Source: Macrotrachela quadricornifera (Eukaryota; Rotifera; Eurotatoria; Philodinida; Philodinidae). From it: DNA of 64,000 bases. Below, in pieces: positions 1 to 11,169 of this stretch. The position numbers and the translations under genes were made by a program. Under the pieces are notes generated by a model, which was not told where the DNA came from, made no database searches, and saw nothing but the letters and a program-made list of their open reading frames with translations. How positions within the stretch are numbered: position 1 is the stretch's first letter; every line of letters starts with the position of its first letter. The stretch is taken from NCBI GenBank assembly GCA_022393335.1, contig JAJEKB010020868.1, positions 102,792 to 166,791 of the forward strand, given 5' to 3'.

Positions 1-469
1 CTAGTCTAGCTGAGATCTTCATGTGCGCAAAATTTCAAGTGAAAATTCGAAAGCATAGCTTTGCTGTAAAAGTGGGGGTGCTATAGCGAAAATGCACTAA
101 AAACTTGATATCTCACTCGGAACATGCCATGGGCACGAACCCTTTTAGGATTTTCTTAGTTTCACTGAGGGCTACCTATGGCCAAAAGATGAAGCCAAAA
201 GCTTGTAAACAGTTGGAGTAGTTCCCTCGTTAGAAGTCTGAAACCTTGCCTATGGTCCTAAATATGCCTAAGCATTATAACAAAATACTTGAACTCGGAC
301 TGCGCCTTTTAGAAGGGCCGGGCGAAAAAACTTTTGGAATGCCTCCTTGGTACACTTACCTAAATTTATTGGGAATAGAACAGGAGCATCCATACTTTCG
401 TCCATCGACGCAGTGGCATATAACTGGTGTTTGATGTTCAGATGATCCGCAATATATAAATTAATTAAT

Positions 470-800
470 TCATATTGTAAGATTGAATTTATCATTGAAT
501 TGATTATTCACATATGCCTAAATAAATAAAAACATTTATCTCTGTTATAATACTAAACTCACCATTTAATTGATTATTGCTGTATATCTGAATAAAGAAA
601 ATTATTTATTTATTTAGTATGATTAAACTTATCTTTAAGTTAATTATTACGATGTAGCTAAATAGAAAAACAAAAAATTTAATCATTCCGTAAGTTAAAA
701 CATACCTTTGTATTGAGTATGAGTATATAGCTAAATGAATAAAAATACTAACTTATTTTATAATATAACTTACCATTGAATTGATTATTGCCTCGACTGT
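470..800. repeat. AT-rich tandem repeat, ~65-76 bp unit
   Basis: About four to five degenerate copies of a unit containing 'ttgattattg' followed by 'agctaaataaa' and an 'aacttacc' tail, with starts near 496, 563, 632, 711 and 774. The same unit returns at about 3840-4045, so the two blocks bracket 3 kb of satellite and foldback DNA. No coding potential is seen. The first 470 bases of the window hold nothing I can identify. Confidence 0.6.
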
Positions 801-943
801 AGGGAGGGTCATATGAAAAAAAATAGTTTGTCTGTCTGTGGCGGAGTTTGTGTCAGGGTCAAGAAAAGCATCATATGAAATGGGTTCAAAGGTCAAAAAA
901 ACATCATATAGAATAGTAGGAGATACCTTGGGTCCTTATGGAC

Positions 944-1140
944 TACTATATAGGGGCACCCTGGGGTCCTCATGTGCTATACTGTGGGGTACCCTTGGGT
1001 ACTCAACTGCTATACTATGGGGGTACCCAAAGGGCCCCAACTACTATACTATAGGGATACCTATAGGTTCTCAACGGCTACTATATGGGGGTATCTATAG
1101 GTCCTCAAGTGCTATACTATAGGGATACCCATGTAGAGAA
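944..1140. repeat. 34-bp satellite array (GGTACC type)
   Basis: Six head-to-tail copies of a 33-34 bp unit of the form 'ctatactatagggatacc' + 'cataggtcctcaagtg', starting near 944, 978, 1011, 1045, 1079 and 1113. The open frame across it is a by-product of the repeat. Diverged copies in the opposite orientation are scattered through 1365-1640. Related arrays lie at 3112-3200, 56305-56515, 59330-59990 and 60515-60640. Confidence 0.75.
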
Positions 1141-1364
1141 ACAGGCGAGTGGGGTGAGGGATGGAGAGACCGTTCGGTGGGCTGTTGATATTGCCACTAT
1201 TGTATGGGTGAAACATGGGGTTATTCGGGTCAATTAGAGATTGACATAGGTATGCTAAAATGCGCCTCGAACACTAGGGTGTTGTACATAGACAATAGTA
1301 GAGAAACAGGAGAGTGGGGAGGAAGTTTATGGGTACCATCAATATCTAATTCTAGTGGTCCTAA

Positions 1365-1640
1365 GGGTACTCCCGTCATACAGTATCTAAGGTGGCAAGA
1401 ATACGCCCGATATGTAATACTTGAGGACCTAATGCTACTCGCATGATATTGTACTTTAGGACCGAAGGGTACCTCAAATACATAGTGGTAATGAACCCAG
1501 GGGTGACGCCGATATATAGTAGTTAAGCAACCAAGAATGCCACATTATATAATACGTTATGACCTACGGGTACCTACGGTGTATAGTGATAAAGTCCCAA
1601 GAGTATGTCCGATCTATAGTAGTTGATTTTCTATATTCAG
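1365..1640. repeat. Diverged reverse-orientation copies of the GGTACC satellite
   Basis: Elements such as 'cctaagggtactcc', 'gaccgaagggtacctc' and 'gacctacgggtacctac', spaced irregularly, read as the reverse complement of the 944-1140 unit. The following stretch 1640-2600 is AT-rich and shows no gene or repeat that I can support. Confidence 0.4.
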
Positions 1641-2617
1641 TCAGTAGGATCAATGGTAACAAGAAACGTTTATGGACTATCAAGTCACTTGGCCCTAGAT
1701 TGACACAATATGGATGTCGATATAATTGGTCATAGATATGGATGGGAATTCAATATATTTGATTGCATGTAACAGAATAATTTGGTTATGGTGTTTGGCT
1801 GGTAAATATAGTTGCAACAGTTCTGGAGAAGGTCATAAAGTTCACCGCGTTATTATGGCTTAAATTAATCAACCAGTGCTTGTTAAAATGACAATCATTG
1901 TGTAAATATTTGTTTTGATTAATTTATTATTCAATGTTGTATCAACAACTAGATGCTTTGTCAATAATTTAAAATTTTACCAATGAGTTTGCACATAAAA
2001 TTATGATAAGCAGAAATCATATTCTTTAGATAATTTCATATGATTCTTTGTTTTAGTTTAAACTACCTTTCTAAAAGCATTTGTTGTATGCATATCAATA
2101 TCAATGGCCAAACGTGAGAAAACTACTACTAAAGTACGAAAACCCTTCACATCCGATATTATTAATTGTTGTGTATATAGCCGTTTGGCTGCTACTCTTT
2201 TAAATAAAACGTTATCATATTTTATCGTGAAGTACAATGATATTGTAAACAACAATGCGAATTTTGATAATTATATTTTATTTAAGGGCCGTTTTTATTC
2301 GAAAAAATTTGGTCACATTTTTCAAAGAATATGATTTTTATTTGTTATAGTTTTATGTTCACACTCACCTATAAAACCTCAATTTATTGATAAAATATTT
2401 AGTTTCTAATGCAGCATTGAACAATAATCCAGTCAAAATAAATAATTAAACAGTGATCGTCATTTTTAATGCATACTGGCAGATTTAATAAAATCATAGT
2501 GATCAAATGATTATTATAATCATCTCCATGTTTATTTGAACTATGTTCGAATCATAGTTCCGAATGGTTATTTGTGCCATAGTTACTATAATCATTTTGA
2601 TCGCGTTACTGATAGAC

Positions 2618-2944
2618 CAAGGGGGAAAGTGCTGGCACCTCAGCACCCAATCAGCACCTAGCCAGCACCCGTAGCGCATTTCACTATGAGTACCTTCGGC
2701 TCCTTCAGCACCTTCAACGATTTTTCCACGATTTTAACTGCTTTTCTCAACACCTTGTGGTAAAATATGACGTCTTGATTCTGTTCTTTAAATTCCACCA
2801 CAAGGTGCTGAGAAAAGCAGTTAAAATAGTGAAAAAATCGTTGAAGGTGCTGAAGGAGCCGAAGGTGCTCATAGTGAAATGCGCTACGGGTGCTGGCTAG
2901 GTGCTGAGGTGCCAGGGTGCTGGGTGCCAGCACTTTCCTCCTTG
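2618..2944. mobile_element. Foldback (hAT-like) element with 8-bp target duplication
   Basis: An almost perfect palindrome: arm 2618-2761, loop 2762-2796, arm 2797-2944. The ends read CAAGGGGGAAAGTGC and (reverse complement) CAAGGAGGAAAGTGC. The element is flanked by TGATAGAC (2610-2617) and CGATAGAC (2945-2952), an 8-bp direct repeat with one mismatch. The 8-bp duplication and CAAGG ends fit a non-autonomous hAT element; the superfamily is an inference. The arms are rich in short 'gcaccttc'/'gtgctgg' motifs and more GC-rich than the surroundings. No protein is encoded. Confidence 0.8.
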
Positions 2945-3111
2945 CGATAGACGGACACAGGTGAATTTCGTTTTCTAGGCCTTATCCTTTCAGTCTAGGG
3001 AATATAATGACTCAAACTTAAAATAGATTTCGTTTTTACTTTACAAAGGTAAATAGTGAATAAATTATTTACTTTACTTTGGTAAAGTAAAAGTAAAATG
3101 CCATCGCTTAG

Positions 3112-3200
3112 GGGTACTCATAGATCATCAGCTGATATACAATAGGGGTATCCATAGGTCCTCAACTGCTATACTTTAGGGATACCCATAGGTTGTTAAG
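3112..3200. repeat. GGTACC satellite, short array
   Basis: Two to three copies of the same 34-bp unit as 944-1140 ('gggtatccataggtcctcaa', then 'ctgctatactttaggg'). Stretch 3200-3800 has no supported gene; the open frame there has no recognisable domain. Confidence 0.6.
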
Positions 3201-3807
3201 TGCTGTATGGTGATTGTGTCAATGGATCTCGATGTACTATTTGATGGAGATGCCCATCGTTCCTCACGTTGGATACTGTTTGGGTGTCCTTATGTATTCA
3301 ATCTTGTTTTATTGAAGCACTACTGGATGCAGAAGCCCAATATTGTAGGTAAAGCTATAAGCTGTAGGTTGCGACGTTATGAAAATCGGTGGAAATATTA
3401 TACTGGAGTATATTTGAACATATTGAAGGGTGAATTGGCTCATCTCATATTCTGTGGTTGTGAAATACGTATTTAACTTGTAGAGAATCTAGTACACTTA
3501 AGATTTGTAGTTGATAATGGGCATTCACGCTACTGGTTTGTGAACAGTTTGATGAGCATCTATCTGTGGCGAATTAATTTTACTCCCTAAGGTACACATA
3601 TTGGCTGGATTTAAGTCGGAGGCGCTGACGTTTTTGGTTGTGAAGACAGATAAACAGATTTGGTTAGATTAAGAGTTTTGTTGTTTTCTTTTTATGTTCA
3701 ATTATGTGAATGATAAAAGTATAGAAACTGACGCAGATGCAAATGTGTGTTGTTATCAATAGCTGTATCGATAAGATGCACTAATATATAAGTACTTTCA
3801 ATGTTTC

Positions 3808-3853
3808 AGTCGAGGGTTGAGCGAGTCACAGGGACGAGCGTTAGTTGTTAATA
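3808..3853. repeat. Dispersed ~45-bp repeat, copy 1
   Basis: The block 'tcagtcgagggttgagcgag' ... 'gacgagcgttagttgt' closely matches 6860-6906 ('tcagttgagggttaagcgag' ... 'gacgagcgttacttgt'). The last part also occurs at about 21150-21175 in a transposase intron. It may be the end of an unclassified mobile element. Confidence 0.55.
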
Positions 3854-4045
3854 TATACCTAAATAAAGAAACAAATCAGTTCATTTTATAAGATTATACT
3901 TGCCATGGAAGCAATGATTGACGTACATCTATAGAGATAAAAGAATAACTGATTTCATAAGCTGAAAATATCATTGAATTGATAATTGGAACATATCTAA
4001 ATAAAGAAAAAATTCAATCATTTTATAAGTTAAAACTTACTTTTG
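3840..4045. repeat. Second block of the AT-rich ~70-bp tandem repeat
   Basis: Three degenerate copies of the unit seen at 470-800, including 'acctaaataaagaaac', 'cattgaattgataattgg' and 'atctaaataaagaaaa'. Confidence 0.5.
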
Positions 4046-4054
4046 AATCGACAA

Positions 4055-4446
4055 TGCGTTAGGGATGGCACTCTAACATTACGAAAATGAATGTTAAAAT
4101 AGTTACATCATTGAACAATGGAAAATTTATAAACTTCATAATTTCTTTGAAGGATGGCTATTTTTCATAAATGGCGGCATCTTATAAAATTTGATGGAAG
4201 GTCTCCGATGTCGTAGAAACCGAGTTTGTTTGTAATTTCCCAAAAGAAAATTAAATGCAAATGTCGAGAAATGGACTAGAGATTCAAATTCCTTGATCCT
4301 GAAAATTTGTGATCAGATTTTATAAGATACCATCATTTGTGAAAAATAGCCCTCCTGTAAAGAAATTATGGAGTTTACAAATTTTCCATTATTCAATGAA
4401 GTAACTATTTTAACTTTCATTTTTTTAAATTAGAGTGCCATCTTAT
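4055..4446. mobile_element. Non-autonomous TIR element, ~390 bp
   Basis: Inverted arms of about 140 bp, at 4056-4195 and 4310-4445, begin GATGGCACTCTAA on each side and continue with 'gttaaaatagttac' and 'ataatttctttg'. The ~115-bp middle is unique. A TTA next to each end could be a target duplication, but this is not certain. No coding capacity is seen. Confidence 0.7.
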
Positions 4447-5558
4447 TGGCGTCAGTCATCGACATTTTTTTATTATTAGATAAGTAAAATTATTCCAGCT
4501 TTTCGTTAATTAAGTCGCATTTATAAAATGATCAATCTAAGTTCGAGCAATCTGGGCTAGAACCATCTTTGTAAAAGAAGTTTAGCATAAACGAAAAGGG
4601 TGTACCATAGAACTCTTCTAATCGTGTAGTATCATTTTTTATCTGTTATGGTTCGTGAGAAAAAGCAATGATGCTAGATAGAGCTCTTCTAAATTTTTGG
4701 AACCATTTTTTATCTTTTGTCGTTCTTTATTTGAGAAAATGGCGCGCTATAGAACTCTCTTAAATCTTCAGAACCATTGTTATTTTACATAGTTCTTTAA
4801 ATTATCTAAAATCTTTTAATGATTTATTAATAAACGAATAAAATTTGAAAATGTTCTGGATTTTGACTAAAACCCTTAAAACTTCAGTATATTCCCATTT
4901 TTCTAGAGAGTATGAGAAGTTCAAATTAGCGGAAGAATTTGATTCAGACTAGCCTTCTCTCCAGGGGTACAGCTAGAAACACCTTAGGAAAAAATATCGG
5001 ACTGCCGACAATGTCCTAGGATATTATTCCATACAGAAAGATAGCTAAAGGGCGTCGTATTATTATTATTCTTCTTCTTCTATATAACCCACACAGAACA
5101 CATAAATGTAAGAGAACTGTATTTCCTACTTTTGAAAGTTATTGCTGTTGTATATTAGTAGTATTACAATAATCATCGTTCTGCTTATTTCTATTTATAT
5201 GATGCCCATCTGTATATGGTTTTGTAAAAAAATTAAATGTTGAACCTTTTAAAAAAATTCAGTCTAAAACAATGAAGAACCAGAGAAATATTGAGGAAAT
5301 ACTTAGAAGGTAATTCGTTTTGATGCGTCAGTTCAGTATTTTTGAAAGTCGTTGATGCTACAATTTCGTGATACTACTATAATAAATTTCTTGCATACAT
5401 TAGTGTGGCATATATTTTTATATGGTTTTGTAGAAAACAAATGCTGGAAAATTTTGAGAAAAAAACAATACAAAATTATGAAAAATGGAGAAGATAATGA
5501 CAAGATACTAAAATCCTTATTCTTTATAGGTCACCCTTAATCTTTCCATATAAAAACC
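4447..5558. other. Intergenic, nothing recognised
   Basis: AT-rich sequence with several loose repeats of 'agaactcttctaa...accattttttatc' at 4600-4780, which look like decayed repeat copies. No exon-like open frame with family resemblance is visible. Confidence 0.4.
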
Positions 5559-5597
5559 ATTATCATTATCATTATCATTATCATTATCATTATCATT
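5559..5597. repeat. Hexanucleotide microsatellite (cattat)n
   Basis: About six and a half perfect tandem copies of a 6-bp unit ('cattat'). Confidence 0.95.
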
Positions 5598-5959
5598 TAA
5601 TTAGGATTATTTATCTATCATTCACTATTGTTCATTAAGAGTTACTAATATTCAACGAAAAATTATTGAGCATCACTAACCAATATTCAAAGACCGATTT
5701 TTATTTTAGTATAGAAAAAATTATACCAAGATGTTTCTTGATTGACTTCGCTTTGAATCAATATAAATAACCTTTGTGTTTGATTTTTATTATCAATTTT
5801 TTTGCATCTATGATTATTAGTTTGATGATTACCACTGAATCTATATAATCCATTCTAAAGTTGAATCGATTCTCGTAGCTTATAATCCGAATGACTTGAT
5901 TTTAGACTATTCATATTTCAATGCGTATAATAGATTCTCAAATCTGATTGATGCGCGCG

Positions 5960-6320
5960 GATTATATTCAGTGGGACTTGATTTTACACGAATTTTATTC
6001 TGTTGATTATAATCGATTAACGAGTACAATTGATTTCGTTAGATTGTAATCAATATTAGCTGATTCAAGATAATTCTTATTTTTTTTTATTATAATCGAT
6101 TAACAGTTGCAATTGATTTCATTAGATTATAATTAACACCAGATGATTTAAGATGATTTCTACGTTATTGATTATAATCGATTAAAAATGTAACTGATTT
6201 CATTCGATTATACTCAATATTAGTTAATTTCATATGATTTCCGCTTTACTGATTCTAATCGATTAACAAGTATAATTGATTCCAACAGATTATAATCGAT
6301 GACAGTCGACCGCAAACAAA
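5960..6320. repeat. ~82-bp tandem repeat with TAATCGATTA core
   Basis: The core 'gattataatcgattaa' recurs at about 6005, 6089, 6170 and 6251 (last copy one mismatch), giving a period near 82 bp, with 'aattgatttc.ttagatta' between. Looser 'atcgatt'/'aatcgat' copies extend to about 6600. The core is itself palindromic. From 6910 to 7687 I see only AT-rich unique sequence without a supported gene. Confidence 0.75.
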
Positions 6321-6859
6321 ATGATAATCACCATCTATTGATGAAAATTGATTATACCTGGAAGCTGATTTCAATCAATTAGTAAACAATCTGATATAAT
6401 CGATTATACTGCCTAACAATCGATTTTATTCAATTCTAGTTAAAGATATTGATTTTAATCGTTGAAATTTGATTATGTTCTAATCAAATGTGAGGAAACA
6501 TTGATTAAAATCGTCGATTTAATCGAAAAACACCAAAACTGATGAATTTTCATCGATTTTTCACGGTTGAAATCGATTAAAATCAAGAACATGTTGATTT
6601 TTAGCCTTATTTTTTTACATGAGATTGGTCTATGTTGACATAATATAAAAAACCGAGAAGTTAAGAGTGGAGTGAAGCAGAGATAATGATGATCCACTGC
6701 GACCTATGCTTCACGTTGCCATACGAAAATCTTAACAGAGAGTTTAAGGACTGCATCTTATAGAATAGTCGTCACTAGCAATCCGTATATACATATGTAT
6801 CAAGCATAATTATCAGAACAGAATCGAGCGATCAGTAAGAGATAATGATAACCAGAATT

Positions 6860-6906
6860 CAGTTGAGGGTTAAGCGAGTCGTAGCGACGAGCGTTACTTG
6901 TAAATA
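6860..6906. repeat. Dispersed ~45-bp repeat, copy 2
   Basis: Matches 3808-3853 over about 45 bp. See that entry. Confidence 0.55.
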
Positions 6907-8149
6907 ACTAGGTATACTTACGATAAAAATTAACACTGGAATATATTAAAGTTGTTTTTGTGTACATTGAATGAAAGCTATCTTACGTATTTATATTCAA
7001 TGAGATAAGTTGGTTTTTTTCAAGTAATGTTTATTTACGTGAATCAATCAATCGTCCTATTTCATACACATTATAATGAGATAGATATGGATGAATATTT
7101 TTCGCACACGTTTTTTTCATCACGTTACACTATACAAGTTTGTCTTTTGTTTCGATTCTTTGCTTGATGCAAGAAAAAAACAATCCTGTATATATATATG
7201 ACATAGTCCTTTTACTACATTTTTTTTCCTTTTATTTTGCATTTTTTCCAAGCATGAGTCAATATTTTTGTTCTAATGATATAATTCAAATACATCACGA
7301 ATTTTCTTTACTTGTTTATATTATCTTTCCCTTTTTCTCTGATCATTCTTTGATGCTTATTTATGTATACACATCTATATGATCGAAAGGACTATAAGAC
7401 AGTAGTATTTTGTTATTAAAAATAGAGAAGAACTATAGTAAAAATAGTTCAGTTGTCTGAGAGATTTATCTTTTGTTCAACAGCAGAATTTCAACGACAT
7501 CTATCACTGCAATCATCAAACCTAACGATTTCTTATAAATTCAAATGAAAGCTGAAAGAAGGGGATGGGCTTGATAGCAAAATAGGTCCTATTTCGAAAT
7601 CATAAGAAAACTTACACTAATTAAATGCAATCACAAAGGTAATTAACTCCACTATTTATCTAGATCATAGTTTTACGATAGTAGTAAGAAGGAGGACGGA
7701 TGAGGCCATTTTCGATCCTTTTTAGAATTAATTTATTTCTATCAGGTTTGAATAAGGGGTGGTTTCTGATCAGTTTTTCCAACTTTATTCCGCGAAAAAC
7801 GACATTCACGATTTTGGTGCCTAAGGCCTTCTACAGGTATCATGAGAAAAATATTTTCTTTTTACATGATTCAAATTCATATATGCTTGTAAATTCAAAA
7901 GAGCTGATTACGAATATCATAATAAAACTTCTCAAAATTTCTTTATTCCTTATACACGTCTGACGACTTTGTAGATCCCATGTTTCATTATTGGGATCCT
8001 TATAACAGAGATGCGCAAATACAAATACAAATTGTACTGTGAATTTTTCTAAACAATATGTATTTTAGATATACTCTTTGATGATTCTATGTATTATAGT
8101 CTCATGATCCTATTATACCACTATGTATGGTCTTGTACTGCCATGTATT

Positions 8150-8550
8150 CGACCGAAATGTCACAATCGCCAACAACGTACTGTCATGTACTGATCAACT
8201 TTGGGTCTGAAAAACCTAGAATCGGTTACCTTGTACTGTCATGTACTGTCTTGTACTGGCATGTACTGACGTACTTTGGGTCTGAAAAACCTAGAATTGG
8301 TTACCTTGTACTCTCATGTACTGATGTGTACTGTCTTGTACTGGCATGTACCGACGTACTTTGGGTCCGGAAAACCTAGAATCGGTTACCTTGTACTGTC
8401 ATGTACTGGCATGTACCTACGTACTTTGGGTCCGAAAAACCTAGAATCGGTTACCTTGTACTGTCATGTACTGGTATGTACTGTCTTGTACCGGCATGTA
8501 CTGATGTACTTTGGGTCTGAAAAACCTAGAATCGGTTACATTGTACTGGC
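8150..8550 (+). repeat. Satellite array of TGTACTG units, forward
   Basis: Units contain a constant part ('tactttgggtctgaaaaacc' + 'tagaatcggttacc') followed by a variable number of 10-bp subrepeats of the form 'ntgtactgnc'. 'ggttac' starts lie at 8224, 8299, 8384, 8449 and 8534, giving unit lengths of 75, 85, 65 and 85 bp. All differ by multiples of 10. Frames across the array are repeat artefacts. Confidence 0.85.
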
Positions 8551-8700
8551 ATATTTTTTATACTCTTATTCAACCGTTTAATTATCTCATTACAGATATC
8601 AATATTGAATTATTCATTTACATTACTATGTCACACACTCATCCACATAGTAGCTTGCAACATTATCAGTGTATGCATGATCAATGAATAAAATAAATTT

Positions 8701-8926
8701 TCTCATTTTATACTATCTTGCTCGTTTTCAAATGTAGTTAATGTGGATGAACATTGTTAATATCCTCATTTTATACCATACTGCTCGTTTTCAAATGTAG
8801 TCGGTGTAATTGTGCATTGTAAATATCTTCATTTTATACGATCTTGCTCGTTTTCAAACGTAGATGCTGTCAATGAGCATTGTAAATGTCCTCATTTTAT
8901 GCCATCTTGCTCGTTTCCGAATGCAT
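8701..8926. repeat. 63-bp tandem repeat, ~3.6 copies
   Basis: 'ctcattttatac.atcttgc' followed by 'tcgttttcaaatgtag' recurs with starts at 8702, 8765, 8828 and 8891, an exact 63-bp period. It occupies the spacer between the two inverted satellite arrays. Confidence 0.85.
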
Positions 8927-8989
8927 ATGGTTTTGCTATATAGTCGTATTATGTTTGTTCATTTCGTCTTCATCTAGGAATTAAGTTAG

Positions 8990-9390
8990 TACATGACAGT
9001 ACAAGCTAACCGATTCTAGGTTTTTCGGACCCAAAGTAGGTCAGTACAAGCCAGTACATGATAGTACAAGCTAACCGATTCTAGGTTTTTCAGACCCAAA
9101 GTAGGGTCAGTACAAACCAGTACATGATAGTACAAGTCAGTACAAGCAAACCAATTCTAGGTTTTTCAGATCCAAAGTAGGTCAGTACAAGCCAGTGCAA
9201 GCTAACCGATTCTAGGTTTTTCAGACCCAAAGTAGGGTCAGTACAAGCCAGTACATGACAGTACAAGCTAACCAATTCTAGATTTTTCAGACCCAAAGTA
9301 GGGTCAGTACAAGTCAGTACATGACAATACAAGCCAACCGATTCAAGGTTGTTCGGACGCAAACTAGGTCAGTACAAGCCTGTACATGAT
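8990..9390 (-). repeat. Satellite array of TGTACTG units, reverse
   Basis: The same unit as 8150-8550 in reverse complement ('aaccgattctaggttttt' + 'cagacccaaagtagg' + 10-mers 'agtacaagcc'). Unit starts lie near 9008, 9073, 9149, 9203, 9270 and 9336. Confidence 0.85.
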
Positions 9391-10536
9391 AGTATTGATT
9401 AATGATTAGATGACAAGCAATGGATCCCTTGAATAAGCACCGTAAACATTGTGTGCTTCAATAGATGTTCCATCTTGTACCTTAATGTAGGGTGTTGAGG
9501 CTAAAGGAGAGTACAATTTGTACTCGTATTTGCGCACCCCTCCCTTATAAAATAGGTGTTCGTCAAAATTTAGTGAAAAATATTTTTTCTAACTCGAAAA
9601 TTCGACTTCTCCATGAATCTGAGCTTTTTACTCGAAAAAAATGTATCCTCTGGAAAAAAAATATGATGATTTCGGGGCAAAAATTGTCCTTTTATTAGAT
9701 ACATAGATTTTTATCTCCGTAACTTTTTATGAAGACAGTCTTGAAGCAATGTCATATTTTGACCATAAAGGTAATTTTTCAAGCTCTATCAACTGATAAT
9801 ATCAAAAATTAGAAAAAATAGATGCAACAGGGTCAAAAGTTGAGAATATTAATAAATTGTATAAAATTTCTGTGCGTGAACCATAGCCACCACTAAATGC
9901 AACATCTTCAAATCAACTTATATATAGCTCATTTTGTAGAGTTCAATGAGTTATGTTTTTAGCAAAAGAAATCAGGGCTCCCTATTATCTCTTTCGAGAG
10001 ATATAGCCATCACAAGATTTGGTGACCATTGTGTCTTGCGGATTCGTGGAGAACTCCAAATTTCGAGTTAGAAGAAATATTTTTCACTAAATTTTGACGA
10101 ACACCTATTTTATAAGGATCCCAATAATGAAACATGGGGTCTACAAAGTCGTCAGGTTTGTATAAGGAATAAAGGAGTTTTGAGAAATTTTATTATGATA
10201 TTCTTAATCAGCATCCTTGAATTTACAAGCACATATGAGTTTGAATCATGTAAAAAGAAATTTTTTTCCTCATGGTAGCTGTGGATGGTCTCAGTCATCA
10301 AAATCGTGAATGTCGTTTTTCGCGGAATAAACTTGGAAAAAGTGATCAAGAATGATTGCTTATTCAAACCTGATACAAATAAATTAATTCTAAAGAGGGT
10401 CAAAAAATTGCCTTACCCGCCCTCCTCCTTTTCAAACAAATGCAAATTTTTGCTGCCAACCTAATATTCACTACAATATGTTAGTATTAAAACTAATCGT
10501 TGCCCTTTTACCAAAAACACGTTTCGCGATCTGTCA

Positions 10537-10615
10537 TTTTCTTGTGTTCTATTGATACTCGTCAGTTCCGTTTTCTTGCGTTCTTTTGATACTCGTCATT
10601 TCCGTTCTTTTGCGT
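10537..10615. repeat. ~35-bp direct repeat upstream of the peptide gene
   Basis: Two and a half copies of a unit containing 'ttctattgatactcgtca' and 'ttccgttttcttgcgttc', ending about 20 bp before the TATA-like box. They could be upstream regulatory repeats; there is no direct evidence of that. Confidence 0.5.
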
Positions 10616-10631
10616 TGTTATTTGTTTTAGC

Positions 10632-10643
10632 ATTATATATAAA
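10632..10643 (+). promoter_or_regulatory. TATA box of the secreted peptide gene
   Basis: 'attatatataaag' lies about 100 bp upstream of an untranslated exon that is followed by a GT-AG intron (10741-10800) ending directly before the ATG. Confidence 0.55.
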
Positions 10644-10800
10644 GTGTTGCTTGTATCTGAAACCTTACAGAAGCCATTTCATATCACAAACAGTCAAAGA
10701 TTATCAAAATAAAGTTTCTTTGTGAAAACTGGAAAGTTTGGTATGTGTTACTATCATCATGAACCTAATGCTATTTTACTTTGTGATTTGCTCCATATAG

Positions 10801-11037
10801 ATGTCGTCTAAAACAACAACAGTTCTTCTCTTCATCGTACTGATTGCCATGCTGTTTGTTCCAAGACAAGTTCACGGTGGTGCATGCACAGCCGCTTGTG
10901 ATGGTGGCACAAAATCGATGGAAAATTTCTGCCGAGCTCTAGCAGCTCCGCCACAGATTAAAGCTCTTTGTTGGGCGGCTGCTTACGGATCTAAAGCAGC
11001 GTGCAAAGCCTTCTGCTATGCTCGTGGTTGGGATTAA
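10801..11037 (+). CDS. Small secreted six-cysteine peptide
   Basis: 78 aa with a clear signal peptide: KTTT, then hydrophobic VLLFIVLIAMLFV, with likely cleavage after QVHG. The mature part (~52 aa) is Ala/Gly-rich with six cysteines (ACTAAC..., NFC, ALC, AAC, AFC), so three disulfides are possible. The ATG follows the acceptor 'ccatatag' of a 60-bp intron that starts 'gtatgtg' at 10741, so the 5'UTR is spliced. A poly(A) signal AATAAA lies at 11136-11141. I do not recognise the family. A secreted cysteine-rich peptide with antimicrobial, signalling or cuticle roles is conceivable but not shown. With promoter, intron, start, stop and poly(A) signal all in place, this is a convincing real gene. 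Confidence 0.75.
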   Translation: MSSKTTTVLLFIVLIAMLFVPRQVHGGACTAACDGGTKSMENFCRALAAPPQIKALCWAAAYGSKAACKAFCYARGWD

Positions 11038-11135
11038 GAACATTTCTCAAAATTTGGTTCGAAAGACAACTGATGCTTTACTGACTAAAATATTATTAAT
11101 CAAGATTTTTTGTTGAAACATAAACATTCTTTTCA

Positions 11136-11141
11136 AATAAA
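11136..11141 (+). terminator. Poly(A) signal AATAAA of the peptide gene
   Basis: Canonical hexamer about 100 bp after the stop codon of the secreted peptide gene. Confidence 0.65.
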
Positions 11142-11169
11142 GTATTTCGATCCACCAGATAGTTAAAAT

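Larger units (their letters stand above)
7688..10433. mobile_element. Large nested palindromic element, ~2.75 kb
   Basis: Outer inverted arms of ~320 bp lie at 7688-8012 and 10112-10433. They share 'agaattaatttatttctatc'-type sequence, 'attccgcgaaaaacgacatt' and 'cccatgtttcattattggga'. A second inverted pair (about 8001-8042 / 9505-9548, 'gcgcaaatac.a.tacaaat') and a third (9546-9620 / 10035-10114, 'aggtgttcgtcaaaattta') are nested inside. Between them sit two satellite arrays in opposite orientation. The open frames in the arms are mirror images and are not genes. No transposase is visible, so it would be non-autonomous; no clear target duplication was found. Confidence 0.75.

Noticed and set aside
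838..1122. 94-aa open frame
   Set aside because: It lies wholly in the 34-bp satellite; the protein is just the repeat translated.
8089..9362. Open frames of 90-101 aa with 'FGSEKPRIGYLVLSCT' repeats on both strands
   Set aside because: Created by the TGTACTG satellite; mirror copies appear in both arrays.
7700..10403. Pair of ~85-aa proteins 'FRINLFLSGLN...' at 7700-7963 (+) and 10152-10403 (-)
   Set aside because: They are the two arms of one inverted repeat; no domain, and both are interrupted differently.
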